The notes under the pieces are model-generated. The model saw only the letters and a program-made list of their open reading frames with translations. It was not told the DNA's origin and searched no databases. Source: Elusimicrobiota bacterium (GTDB lineage Bacteria > Elusimicrobiota > Elusimicrobia > FEN-1173). Taken from it: a stretch of DNA of 64,000 nucleotides. Made by a program: the position numbers and the translations under genes. Below, piece after piece: positions 47,125-59,100 of this stretch (position 1 is the stretch's first letter; each line of letters begins with the position of its first letter). Where the stretch lies: positions 372,001-436,000 of the forward strand of contig JADJJR010000001.1 of the NCBI GenBank assembly GCA_016706425.1, in the 5' to 3' direction.

Positions 47125-47134
47125 ACAATATTGT
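47125..47134. promoter_or_regulatory. Palindrome in the divergent sigma-factor/giant-gene spacer
   Basis: ACAATATTGT is a perfect 10-bp palindrome in an AT-rich patch of an otherwise GC-rich 140-bp spacer. It could be an operator serving both genes. No match to a named operator is claimed. Confidence 0.3.
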
Positions 47135-47182
47135 TACATTATTTTAAGGGAATGATCGGCGTTTCAGGCATAGGATTACGGC

Positions 47183-50100
47183 GTGTTCTCCCCTATAGTT
47201 TATAGGAAGACGACCGCCTTTTGTCTATCGGTGGCCTATGCGTTGTCGAACGTGGTTTTCGTCCACAGTGCCGAGTCCCGGTTTTGGGCGGACCGCCAAC
47301 GCGCGCGGCGTTCCGATCAATCGGACCCCCGGGGTTGGCTGGCCCAGGCCGGGCCCGCCGCCTTGCCCAACGCCGCCTTGCCCCGCGTCGCCGCGGTGGA
47401 ACCGGGCGCCGCGGCGCGGTCGGCGCGGGAGGAGCGCCTTCCGGAACGTTTGTCGCCGGACCACCGCCGCTGGTTGGCGGCCGTTCCCGCTGCCCGGGCG
47501 TCGTTGAGGCGGGTGACCTTGCCGCCCCAGGCCCCGCGCGGCCTGGTGATCCATCTCCAGGATGTGCACCACCACGTGGAAGCCCAAAAAAATCTGGGCG
47601 GGACCGTCGACGCCCTCCTCGCCGCCGGGGGGCGGCGTTCGCCCTGGGTGGCGTTGGAGGGGGCGTTTGGTCCCGTGGACCTCTCCGTGCCGAGGGCGTT
47701 CCCGGACCCCGCGGCCCTGGCCGCCGCCGCGGAGGAAATGCTCCTGCAAAACGAAATTTCCGGTCCGATCCAGGCCCTTTTAACGCGGGCGGGGCCCGCG
47801 CCTTTGGTGCTGGGAATCGACGACCCTGCCCATTACGCGGCCAACGTCGAGGCCTACCGTCGCGCCCACCCCCGATTGGCCGCCGAAAAAGAGCGGCTGA
47901 GCCGGGCCCGCGCCGCGCTCGAGGATGAAAAAGCCAAAACGGGGAACACGGCTCTCCTGGATTTCGACCGCCGGGCCCGCGCCTATCATGGGGGCGCGAC
48001 GCGCTTGGGGGCCTTCGCCCGCTCCCTGGCGCCTCTGCCCAAGGGCCGTCACCCCGCCCTAGCGCACTTCCTGGACACTCTGGCGATGGAGGACGCCATC
48101 GATTTCGCCCGCGTGGAGGCCGAGCGCGGCCGGGTGTTGGAACGGCTCGCGCGGTCGCTCTCGCCCGAGGACACGGCGCGGTTGGTGGCCCAGGGGGTGG
48201 CCTATCGGTCGGGCGAGTTGAGCGCCGCGGATTTCTATCTTTCACTGGATGAACTGTGCCAAAAGGCCGGGGTGGCTCTGTCGGGCACCCCGGCCTTCGC
48301 CGATTACCTGCGCTACGTGTTGCACGCCCACCGGATCGACGCCGAGGCGTTGTTCGAGGATTTACGGGTGCGGGAAGAGGCGGTCGTCGAGGGGCTCTTG
48401 TCCACGCCCGTCGAACGCCGGCTTTGGGAGGAATCCGGACGCCTGGCCCTGGAGGAAAAACTCGCCGACTTCTCTTTGACGCCGGAGGAATGGGCCGGGC
48501 TGGCGGCGAAGGGGCCGGCGCGATCGGCCGTTTTGGCGTACGCCGAACGTTTTTACGTCGAAGCTCAATCCCGGGACGAGGCCATGGCCGCCGGGATGTT
48601 GAAAAAATTGGCCGATGCCCCCGAGGCCCTTTTGGTCACCGGGGGCTACCACGCCCGGGGATTGACCGAACGCCTGACGCGGGCGGGGTACGCCGTCGCC
48701 TCGGTCGTTCCCAAACTCACCAACATCGAAGGGCCCCAGGGCGCGGCCTATTTGGCGGTCTTCGCCGAGGAAAAGACCCCCCTGGACCGCTTGTTCGAAG
48801 GACCGAAACTTTTCCTCGCCGCGCCGCCGGCTTCGGACGAGAGTCTGGCGCGCACGGAATTGACCGCGGGCGCCGTCGCCGTCGGCGGCGAGCCGGACGG
48901 CGCGCTGCCCGGTCCGGTGCGCGACCACTTGAAGCGGACGTTCACGGTCATTGACGGCGGACGGAAGGGGGGGGTGTCTTCCGTCCGCGTCCGTCATCGG
49001 GGACGGACGATCGTCGCCTCCTTCGACCCCACGAAACCCGGGGGGCGCAAGGCCCGTTGGGGGCTTGTCGGGCGGGCGCGTCCCACCCGCGAAGATTTTC
49101 GCCGCTGGACCGGGCGGATCGGTTCCCGCGCGCGGAATCTCCTCCGGGGGGCGTGGGGGGCACCGCCGTCCGTGGCGGTCGTTTCCCCCGCCGCGGTGCG
49201 CCGTTTGGACCCCCGCGCGGTGTTCATTGATTTTGATTTGACCCTTTGGGCGGGTTACCCCTTCGACCCCCAGGCGAATTTGTTCGTGGACCGGTTGTTC
49301 AACGGCGACCCGGCGAAACGCGCGCCGATGGCGCGTTTCCTGAAACGGATCTCGGGTTTGGGCGAAGCGGATAAATTGGCCGCGCTTCGCAACGATCGCG
49401 CGCTCGGTTTCCCCCCGATGGACGCCGCGGCCTGGACGGCGGTTTATCGGGAGGTCCGGGCGCTGATCAAGGCCCGTATTGAATCCAATTTCGATCCCCG
49501 TTTGGTGCCCGGCGCGATGGAATTGCTCCAGGCGGTGAAAGCGTCGGGGCGGCCGGTGTTCGTCCTCACGGGCGGCAACGCCGCGGAATGCCGCGCCCGG
49601 GCGGAACGGCTGGGGCTGGCGCCGTTCCTGGACGGGTATTTCGGGGACGGGGACAAAGCCGCCCGTTTGGCCGAGGCCCTGAAGAAAGAAAATTTGGCGC
49701 CGCACCAGGCGCTGATGATCGGCGACGCCCCCTCGGACATGGAGGCCGCGCGGTCCCAGGGCGTTCTCGGGGTGGGGTTGGCCCTGGAGCCGGCCGATGA
49801 CGTTCTATTGAAAGAGGCCGGCGCCGGGGTGCTGGTGCGCCGCGCGTTCAACGATCCGGGCGCCTTGCTCGGCGTTCTCAAACTCGAAACCCCGCCGACG
49901 GTCTTTCCCGCCCGCGCGGGGATGCGGACCGCCGTGGGCACCTACGCGCCGCTGTTCCAAATCCGGTCGGACCGGGATTGGGGCATCGGCGATTTCGGGA
50001 CCGCCGCGCGGACGGCGGAACTGCACCGGGCCCTGGGTCTCACGCTTCTTCAAATCGAACCCTTGAACATGTCCTCCGCCGGAAACTCCCCCTATTCCGT

Positions 50101-53100
50101 GGCCAGCTCCCGGGCCATCGAGCCGAACCGGATTGACGTGGAGGCCGCCGTCGCGCGTTTCGCCCCCCAGGGCGAAACGGCCGCCTGGGTCGCCGCCGCG
50201 GAGATCCAGCGACGGATCGCGGCTCTCCGCGCTTCCCCGCGGGTGCGCTACGCGGAGGTGGACGCCCTTAAGCGCGAGGCCCTCTCCCGGCTTTGGGCGG
50301 AGGTGAAAGACACCCCCGCCGTGCGCGCCGCGCTGGCCGAATTTCGGGGCGCCAACGAAGCGTGGCTGACGGACCACTTGCTTTACGTGGTATTGAAAAG
50401 GCGCTTCCTGGCCGAACCCCCGGGCGCGGCGGCGGGCCCGATGTGGGACTGGCGCAACTGGCCGGCGGGCCTGCGGGACCGGGACCGCGGCGCCCTCCGC
50501 CGCGCCCGCATCGATAACCGCGAGGCGCTCGCTTTCGAAACGTTTCTCCAGTTCCTGGCCGCGGATCAACGCCGACGGTTCGTGGACCAGTCCCGCCGCC
50601 TGGGGGTCGAGGTGATGTTGGACATTCCCTTCGCGCTGGACGGGGCCGACCTGTGGATCCACCCGGAAGTTTTTGGGTTAAAAAAAAGCGACGGGTACCG
50701 GCGATCGGTCACCCAGGGGGTGCCGCCCGAGTCGGCCTACCCCGCGGGCCAATACTGGCAATTTTATCCCTTCGACTGGTCGAACCCCGCGAGCGCCGAT
50801 TTTATAGACGAATTGCTGCGGTTCAACCAGCGGTGGGCCTCCTGCGTGCGCCTCGACCACGTGTTGGGCTACTATCGCTCGTACTTGTTCAGCGAAGACG
50901 CCCGGGGGCGATTGACGTTGGAGAGCCTTGGCCTTTACCGCGCCCTGCGGGAATTGCAGGAACGCGGCCGCGCGGCGGGGGACGACGTCAAGCGCGCCGC
51001 GGTGGACGAAGCGCGCCGGCTCCTGCTGGAAAAATTCCAAAGGTTGGACCGGGGGACGCCGGTCGAAGACAATTCCCTGCCGGCGGTGCTGCGGGGCCGG
51101 CTGTTCGGCGCGGACGGCGCGTTGACGCCGGACGCGGCCTTGATCGTGGCGCGGTCGGCGGACGGGACGCCCCCCGGCGGTTCCTGGAACCGACAATACG
51201 TCGTTGAAAAAGCCGTTTTTGAAGACCGGCCCTGGTGGGATTTCCTGCGGCTCACGCCCCGGTCCGACGGCGGGGACGGGGGATTCCTCTGGGAATACCT
51301 TTTCGGGTCCGGCGGCGACGTGCGCCCCACGGACAGCCTGCGCCCGGCCGCCTTCGTCCGCGCCCCCGGGGAAGAAATTCTTTCGCGCCTTCTGGCCACG
51401 GCCCAGGCGAACGGAACCCAGCTCGTTTGGGAGACCCTCGGCACCGTCCCGCCCGGCGTGCCCGAGTCCGTGCGGCGTTTGGGCGGCACCGACTATCTGC
51501 CGGTCATTTACGGCGAAAACCCCGGCAGCCTTTACCACCCCACCCGTCACACGGCCAACGCCTACGTGACGATGGGTCTGCACGATTCCACCACGCTCCG
51601 GCACCGCTGGGAAAACGAATGGTCCGAAGCCGACCGGCGCCATCTCTGGGGACTGATGCGACCGGACCGCGCGCCGCCGGAGGATTTGCGATCTTTCACC
51701 CCCGACGTCCGCGACGGGTTGATCGCCCTGGTGATGAAATCCCCGGCCCGCATCGCGGCGCTGACGTGGACGGATCTTTTGGGGCTGGGCGAAGAGCACC
51801 GCATCAACGCCCCGGGGGTTCAGGACGGCCAATGGACGGGCCGCTGGCCCTTCACCGTCGAGGAAATGGGCCGGGTCCTCGCGACGAACGACGCCGACCA
51901 CCCCGCCCACGGCGCCCTCACGGCCCTGCCGCGTCTCGTCGCCGAAGGGGGGCGGCACCGCGGCGCGGCGCCGCCGACCGGGCTGCTGCGGACCGACCCG
52001 GAGACCGATGGGGTTATGGTTCAAATTCGGCCGTTCGGCCAACCCTTCGTGATCGACGCCTACGTGAACCGCCCGGGCGGGGTCCCCCGCTGGCGGGTTC
52101 AAGACCCGGAGGGCCGAACCCTGGCCGACCTCCCCCTGAAGGGGGGGGATTCTGTCGGGTCCCTTGTCGGGGGCACGCCGCCCGGTGTGACCCGGTGGCG
52201 AACCGAATGGCGGGCGCCCCGCCCCGGCGATTACACCTTCACCGTTGAAATCGACGGCGCGACGTCGGCGCCGGGGCGCCTGCGCGCGGTCCCCGTGGGC
52301 ACCGATTTGAATCCGCTCTCCCCCGGCTACGGGCAACACAAACCCTCCCTATTGGCCCGATTGGGGCGGGGCGTGGTTTCGTTGTTGGTGGTTTTGTCCC
52401 TCGGGGTCGGGTCTTCGTTTCCCGTCGACGCCCGGGAGGAACGAATTTTCGCCGAACAGGGTTGGACGGTGTTGGGGGCTGAAGATTCGGGTCCCGGCGC
52501 GCGGGCCATTCGGACCCCGGCGGGGGCGTTCACCGAGCTTAAGATCCTGAAGGGGAAGGTGCAGGTGGGGTCTATCAAGGGGAATGGGTATTTTCGCTTG
52601 ACCCCGCCCGACACCGTTTGGGGAACCAGTTTCGTGACCCCCGGTTATTGGGCCGACGGACGCCAGCACATCACCCTCATCACGGACGCGACCTATTCGA
52701 CCGACGAAGAGGGCCGCCTGACGGTGAAGGGGCGGCTGGATTCCCCCCACGTGAGCGCCAACGATTGGACATGGACGTTTCGCCCATCGGACCCTTCGGG
52801 AGGGGTGGAGACCGGACTCGCCTTTACGTTGAAGGCGAACCGGGAATTCGCTCTGGACCCGGATCGCGCGGATTCGGGCGAGGCGATGAAAATCGCCCAA
52901 TTCAGCTCCATGAACATCGGCAGCGACTGGGACGCCGACGGCGTGACCGCCGGCGACCGGTCCGGTTCGCTGGCCCGCGCCGACGCGCGGGTGTTCGATT
53001 GGCCCGTCCCGTTGGGGCGGGGCCAGGAGGTGGTGTTGGCCAACGACGGCCTCTCCCGTCCGCGCCAAACGCCCACCACTTTTTTCCGGGTTGATAAATC

Positions 53101-56100
53101 GCCCGGCCCCCTTCTGGTTCAAGGGTGGGTGACCCGTTCGAACGACCCCAACGATGACAACGTGGGCGTTTGGCTCGCCTGGGACGGACGGGGCCAAACC
53201 CGGTTCCGCCCGGGGGACGTCATTGGGGGTCCCGTTGAATTGATCGCGGGCGCCCGCCCGCCGGGGGACCCCCCAACCCTCCCGCCGGCCTCGGGTTTTT
53301 CATCCATCGACGAGGCGTCTTTCCGGCGCGCCCAAAAAAGCGTCGAAAGCATGGGGGAATTTCTGCGGGATTATTTCGCCGCCCGCGGTTTCGCGCCGCG
53401 CGCGGAACATGTCCTCCGGGGGATCGCCGAGCATTACACCGCTCCACGCGCCCCCCACCGTCCCTACGCCGACCTCGCCGCCGAATTTACGCCGGGCCGG
53501 CTGGATTCCATGGTCAAAGCGGGGGAACTCCGACGGCTTCCGCCGGGTGGGAGTTGGATTCCCCCGGACTGGGAATGGAAAGGTCGGCCGATCGGGCGGT
53601 GGTACGCCGTGTACGTCGCCGGGGCCTTGGAAGGCGCGGGGGTGTTGGCCCTGGCCGCAAAAGGATTCCCCCTTTTGTTGGCGGCCTTGGCCCCCGGCCT
53701 GGGCGATTCCCTGGTGTTTGATGTTTTGAGGACGGTGACCGCGGGGGGAGGGGCGTGGGCGCTTTTTCGTTATTTGCATTGGCCTCTCAATCGGGACGCC
53801 TTGTCGAACGCTTCCGTCGTAAAACTGGGGGCCGCGATGTTTCTCGCGGGCGTTTTGGCGGGGTTCCCGTGGTGGGAGCCATTGGCCGGGAACATCTTAT
53901 TCGGCGCGTTGCTGGCCTTTGTTTCCATCGAGCATTACCGGGAAAATTTCAAGATCTTTTCGGAAGTGAAACCGGCAACCGGAGGCGCGGAGGAGTCCCC
54001 GGTCCCGCGGGTTCGGCCACGCGACCCCATGGAAGTCTTGCGGGGCCTGACCGAAACGGCCCCCCCCGGTTGGGGGTCCTGGCAGATCCTTCGGGGAAAG
54101 GATTCCGTGGTCTTGCACGCCTACGTCGAAGCCTTCGGGCGTGAGCCGGTCAATCAATTTGAAATGAAAGTCCGACTGGGCGCCGTGGACGATTGGGGCG
54201 GGACGTGGAACCGCGTCCAGGAATTTTCCATGACCGACCCCTTGAAGGGGGCCTATTGGCGGAACGGGGAGGCGTTTTTCTCGACCCGCCTCCAGGTCCC
54301 GCCCGGGAAATACGAATACGAATTCCTCCTTCGGAAATATCCGACGGGTCCCTGGATCAAGGAAAAAGGGAAAACGCGCGTCCACCGTCTGCTCGCCGAC
54401 CCGGGCGGCGCCCGCTTCGCCCTGCGCCAAAAATTCGTGCCCATCCGCCAAGGCCAGGGCACGACCTGGCAGGCGCGGCGGTTGAGCGACCGCTTGGGCG
54501 CCGGTTTTGTCAACGCGGAACCGGAGCGGGGCGCGAAAATCATTCTCCACGCCTTAAAGGACATCGTGTATTACGCCGTGGAAAACACCCAACAGCACGG
54601 CCGGCCCGGGGCGGAGGCCTTCGTCGACGCCTGGGTGGAGGGGGACGCCCTATTCGTCGAGGTGGTCAACCCGAGCGATTTGCCGCTGCCCGCCGAGTTG
54701 GACGGGGAGTATTCGGTGACGTCCCCCAATCCCCCCGTCCCCAAGGAAAAACGCGGCCCGGGCTCCCGCCGCGGAGAGGCGGTGGCGCGGGTCCGATCCC
54801 TGGTTAATAAAGTTTATTCCGACGCGGCGGTCGCGTCGGTTCTCGCCCCCCGGGCCCGCTGGTCCTGGCGACGCGAACCCGCAACGGGGGCGGTCGTGTT
54901 TCGCCTGTCGATTCCATTGCCCGAAGTCGGGAAAGCGGCACTCGCCCCGTCCGCGCCCTTCGGGGCCGAGGAGGTGGAGATCGCGCCCTTGACGCCGGAG
55001 AGCGCGCGGCGGTTCGAGGCCGATTTGTTGGCCATGGAGCGAGGCCGCCCGGGCGGGTGGCGCACGCTTTCGCGCTTTTTGGAGGAAAAGCGCGCCGCCA
55101 CCGGCACGCCGCTCGAGGGGAAATGGGAATTCAGTTTTCTCGCGGTCGTGAAGGGCCGCGCGGTGGGTTACCTGATCGGCGTTCGACCCAACGCCGACAA
55201 GCCCTACGCGCGCGAGGATTTGGCCCTGCGGGGCCTGCCCGTGTCCAAGGGCCTTGTGGTCTTCCGGGCCGGGGTTTTGGACTCCGCCCGCGGACAGGGG
55301 GTCGGGCGGCGCCTGTGGCGCGCGGCGGCGGAGGCGGCCGAAGCCGCCGGCATCGACTACATTTATCAGGACGCCCGCGTGGACAACACGCGCGCCCGGG
55401 ATTTGTACCGGCGCTTGGGCTTCGTCGACATCGCCGGGTTCAACGATTCCTCCAAAGACATCGATTACATGGCCATGGTGGCGCGCACTCGCGATCTTCG
55501 ATCGTCCACCGGCGGTCGCGCGCCGGGGATCGCCTCCCAAGTCCTGGGGTTATCGGGCCTCGTTTTCATGGCGGAAGCGCTGGAGCGGTATCTGTCCTGG
55601 ATGGGCGGACTTCTGTGGATGGCCCCGCCCGGGGCCACGGGCCCTCCCGCGGCTTTGATCGCGCGGGCCGTGGAATCGGCGCGGTCGGTGGATCGGGCCA
55701 TGAGCACCGGCGGTTACGACCGCTTGACGGGTCTCGCCGGGGATTTGAAAGCGGCTCTCCTCAATTTGGGAAAAGGCCCCGCCGGTCTTCGGTCCCTATT
55801 GGAAAACACTTTGGAAACCGCCGAATTGGCCGTTGCGCAACTGGGCCCTGAAGTGGCCCGCCGCAGCCTCGACGCCCCAAGGGTGTCGTTCCTCTTCGTC
55901 GCGGCGGAAACCGCCCTCTTGGCCAACGACGCCCCCGCCGCCGCGAAGGCCCTCGACGCCTTGGAATCCATCCGGCCCGGTCTGCTATTTAAGGAAGCCC
56001 AATACCACGGGACGCTCCGGTGGGCCCTGGCGGTGGTTCGGAACGAGCCGGACGCGGCGGCGCGTTTCCAATCCGCCGTCGCCCACCGTTTTGTGGACGG

Positions 56101-59100
56101 CCTCCTGGGCTGGACCGAAGAATCTTTCCACGCCCGGTTCCTCGGTCGGGACGGCGGGACCGCCGGGGGGGACGCCGCGCCGATGTCGCTGACGCTGGCG
56201 GCCGCCGCGCCCCGCGTCGCGCCGACGGATCTGCGCGCGTTGATTAAAGAAGCGGTCGGCGCCCCGGCGTCCGTTTCGACGGCGCGGGCGCGCCGGCTCG
56301 GGGTTCCCGCGGACGAATGGTCGCGATGGCTCGATCAATTGAAATCCCGGGGCTTGCTCACGGGCGACGGCGCGGGACCGTCCACGGCCCGGCCGCGGGG
56401 CGGAGCGGGGCGGCTGACCCTGTGGGTGTTGGCGGCGGGGTTGGGTCTGCTTTGGATGGCCTTCGGCCCCTTCCCCATCGGGGCTGCGGAATGGCACCAA
56501 ACCGTTTTTTCGGCGGCCGGCGTCCTCCCGTGGTTGGCGCTCGGCACGAACCGCCCGGTTCCCCCGGACCGCCGCCGACCGGTCGAACAGGCCCCCCTCG
56601 GTCGCGTCGCCGCCGTCAACCTGATGGACGCGGGCAGCCGCATCGAAGGCGACGGCTTCACGACCGCGCGCGGGTTGGCCAAGGTCGCGCGGTTGTTCCC
56701 CACCCTGGCCCGCCGGGGGTTCACGCAGGTTTACCTTTACAACGGCCTCTACGCGATGAGCGCGTTGGGGGACATGATCCACCGCGACGGCGGCGCGTCG
56801 CCGCGGTTGGTGAAATCCGGGCCCGCCCAGGTTCGGGTCGAAGGTTACACTCCCAAGCGGATGGAACGCGACGGTCTCGTCTACCGGGACCACGGCAACA
56901 ATTTCTCCATCGCCAGCATGGACCGTCTGAACCCCGCGGTCGTGGACGGGGTCACCAACGAAGAACGCTGGGCGCGGTTCGCCGAGGCGGTGGCGGCGGC
57001 GCGGCGCGCCGGGTTGGGCGTGGTGGTCGACTTCAACCCGTGGATCTCCCCCGACGCGTTGACGCCGGAGACCGCGCGCTGGGCCGAGGAGGTCCGGCCG
57101 GTTGTTGGCGCGGACCGCGACCGGTCGGACGAAGAATTGCTGGCACAACCCGACAACGCGGAATTTGCCCTGCTCACCTTCGGCGCCGAACGGCTTTTGG
57201 TGAAAAATTGTTTCCCCGGCAAAGACCAAATGAAACCGAACCCCCGCCACCCCGACTACGCCGCCTACCTGGACCGGAGCCTGCGGCGGTTGATCGACGC
57301 CGGGGTGACGGGCGTCCGCGTCGATATGGCGGGGGACTTGACGGTGTCCCAGGTCGGCGTGGATTGGGAGTTTTGGGGCCGTTTGATCGAGGACGCCCGT
57401 CGTTACGCCGAATCGAAAGGGCAAAAAATCCACTTCATCATGGAGGCGTTCAAAGACAATTGGCCCGAACGGTTCCTGGACCGCTACCCGGACAATTACG
57501 TCTACCACGCCGCGCCTTTTCACATTTTCCGCGCGCTCGCGAAGGGGGACCGGGCCGCCCTTCCCGAATTGCGCCGCGACTTGGACGACATCTTGAGCCG
57601 CCGCCGGGGGCAATACGTCGTTTACCCGACCAATTTCGACGAGCCGTCTCTCCGGGCCATGGGGGGGCCGACCGCGGCTTTCGTGGCGATGTTGCTGACT
57701 TACGAGCGGCTTGGCCTGCCTCTGTTGCTGGATCTGCGGGAATTGATGGGAGAGGAAGGGCAGAATATCCCCCAGGCCGGCGGCGAAACGCGAGACGAAG
57801 CGGGCCGGTTTCAGCACCCCTTTTCCAACCCGGCCCGTCGCGATTGGCGGGAATTCCGCCGGCGGTTGGAACGGGAAGATCCCCTGGGCGTCGGGCCCTG
57901 GGTCGCCGAGCTCGCCGCCGCCGACCGGGTGGAGGTGTTGGACACCTCCGACCCGACGCGTTATTTCGCCGTTCGACTGACGTGGGAGAACGGCGAAGAA
58001 GTCGTTCGGGTGTTCGATTTTTTCCCCGAGGACCCGACCGAGGAAAAAGACGTTCCGCTCCCCGCAAACCCGCCGAATATTCCTTCATTCCGCACCGCCA
58101 TGGTCAACCTCATGGACGTGGGCAGCCATTTGCGCGCCGCCAAAATGGCCACGGACCGGGGGCTGGCCAAGGCCACCCGCCTTTTGCCCTTCCTCGCCGA
58201 GATCGGCATGAACGACATTTACATCCACAACGGGCTCTATGAACCCAGCGCCGCGGGCGTCGTGGTCCACACCGAAAGCACCGCGGCCCCGAACCTGCTC
58301 CGGTTCGGCCCCGCGACCGTTTTCGTCCAGGACTACACCCCCAAGCGCATGACCGTCACGGTCGATGGCCGGTCCATCGAATTGGGCGATGATTTCGGGA
58401 ACAACTACGCCGTGGACGACATGAACCGTTTGAACCCCGCGGTCGTGGACGGCGACACCAACGAAGACCGTTGGTCGTCCCTGGCTTCCTTCACGGCGGC
58501 CGCCCGTCAAAAGGGCCTGACCGTGACCGTCGACCTCGTCCCCTGGTTGACGCCCCTCAACGTGACCTTCGACCGCCTTGGGTGGGCGAAGGAGGTCGTC
58601 AAGGTGGAGGGCGAACGGGCGGCGCTCTCGGACCGGGCCCTCCTTGAGGCGAACCGGGACCACGTTTTGTTGACGTTTCCCGAAGGCCGGTTTTTGGTTC
58701 GGCGGTACATGGGGGTGGACCAGATCGCTCCCGATTTCACCCACCCGCAATATTTCTCCTATTTGGAATCGCATCTCCGTCGGTTGATCGACGCCGGGGT
58801 GTCCCGGGTCCGGGTGGACATGGCCCACGACCTCATCGATCCCGCCCGGGATCCGCAATGGGACCTTTGGACCAAGTTGATCAACGGGGCCAAGGCCCAC
58901 GCCGCGCGGCGGGGGCTATCGTTCCATTTCCTGATGGAAGCCTACGGCCCCTGGGCCGTAGAATTCCTGCGGCGCTTTCCGGAGGAACAGGTTTACCATG
59001 TCGATCCCCACCACAATTACCGCCGGGTGGCGGCGGGCAACGACCCCCGCGCCTTGCCGGACCTGTTGGCCGCCTTGAATTACGCCCGGGACGTCCAAAA

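Noticed and set aside
47043..47182. Autoregulated ECF promoter and a vegetative promoter for the giant gene
   Set aside because: No pair of elements with acceptable spacing was found on either strand; only a palindrome and AT-rich patch are reported.
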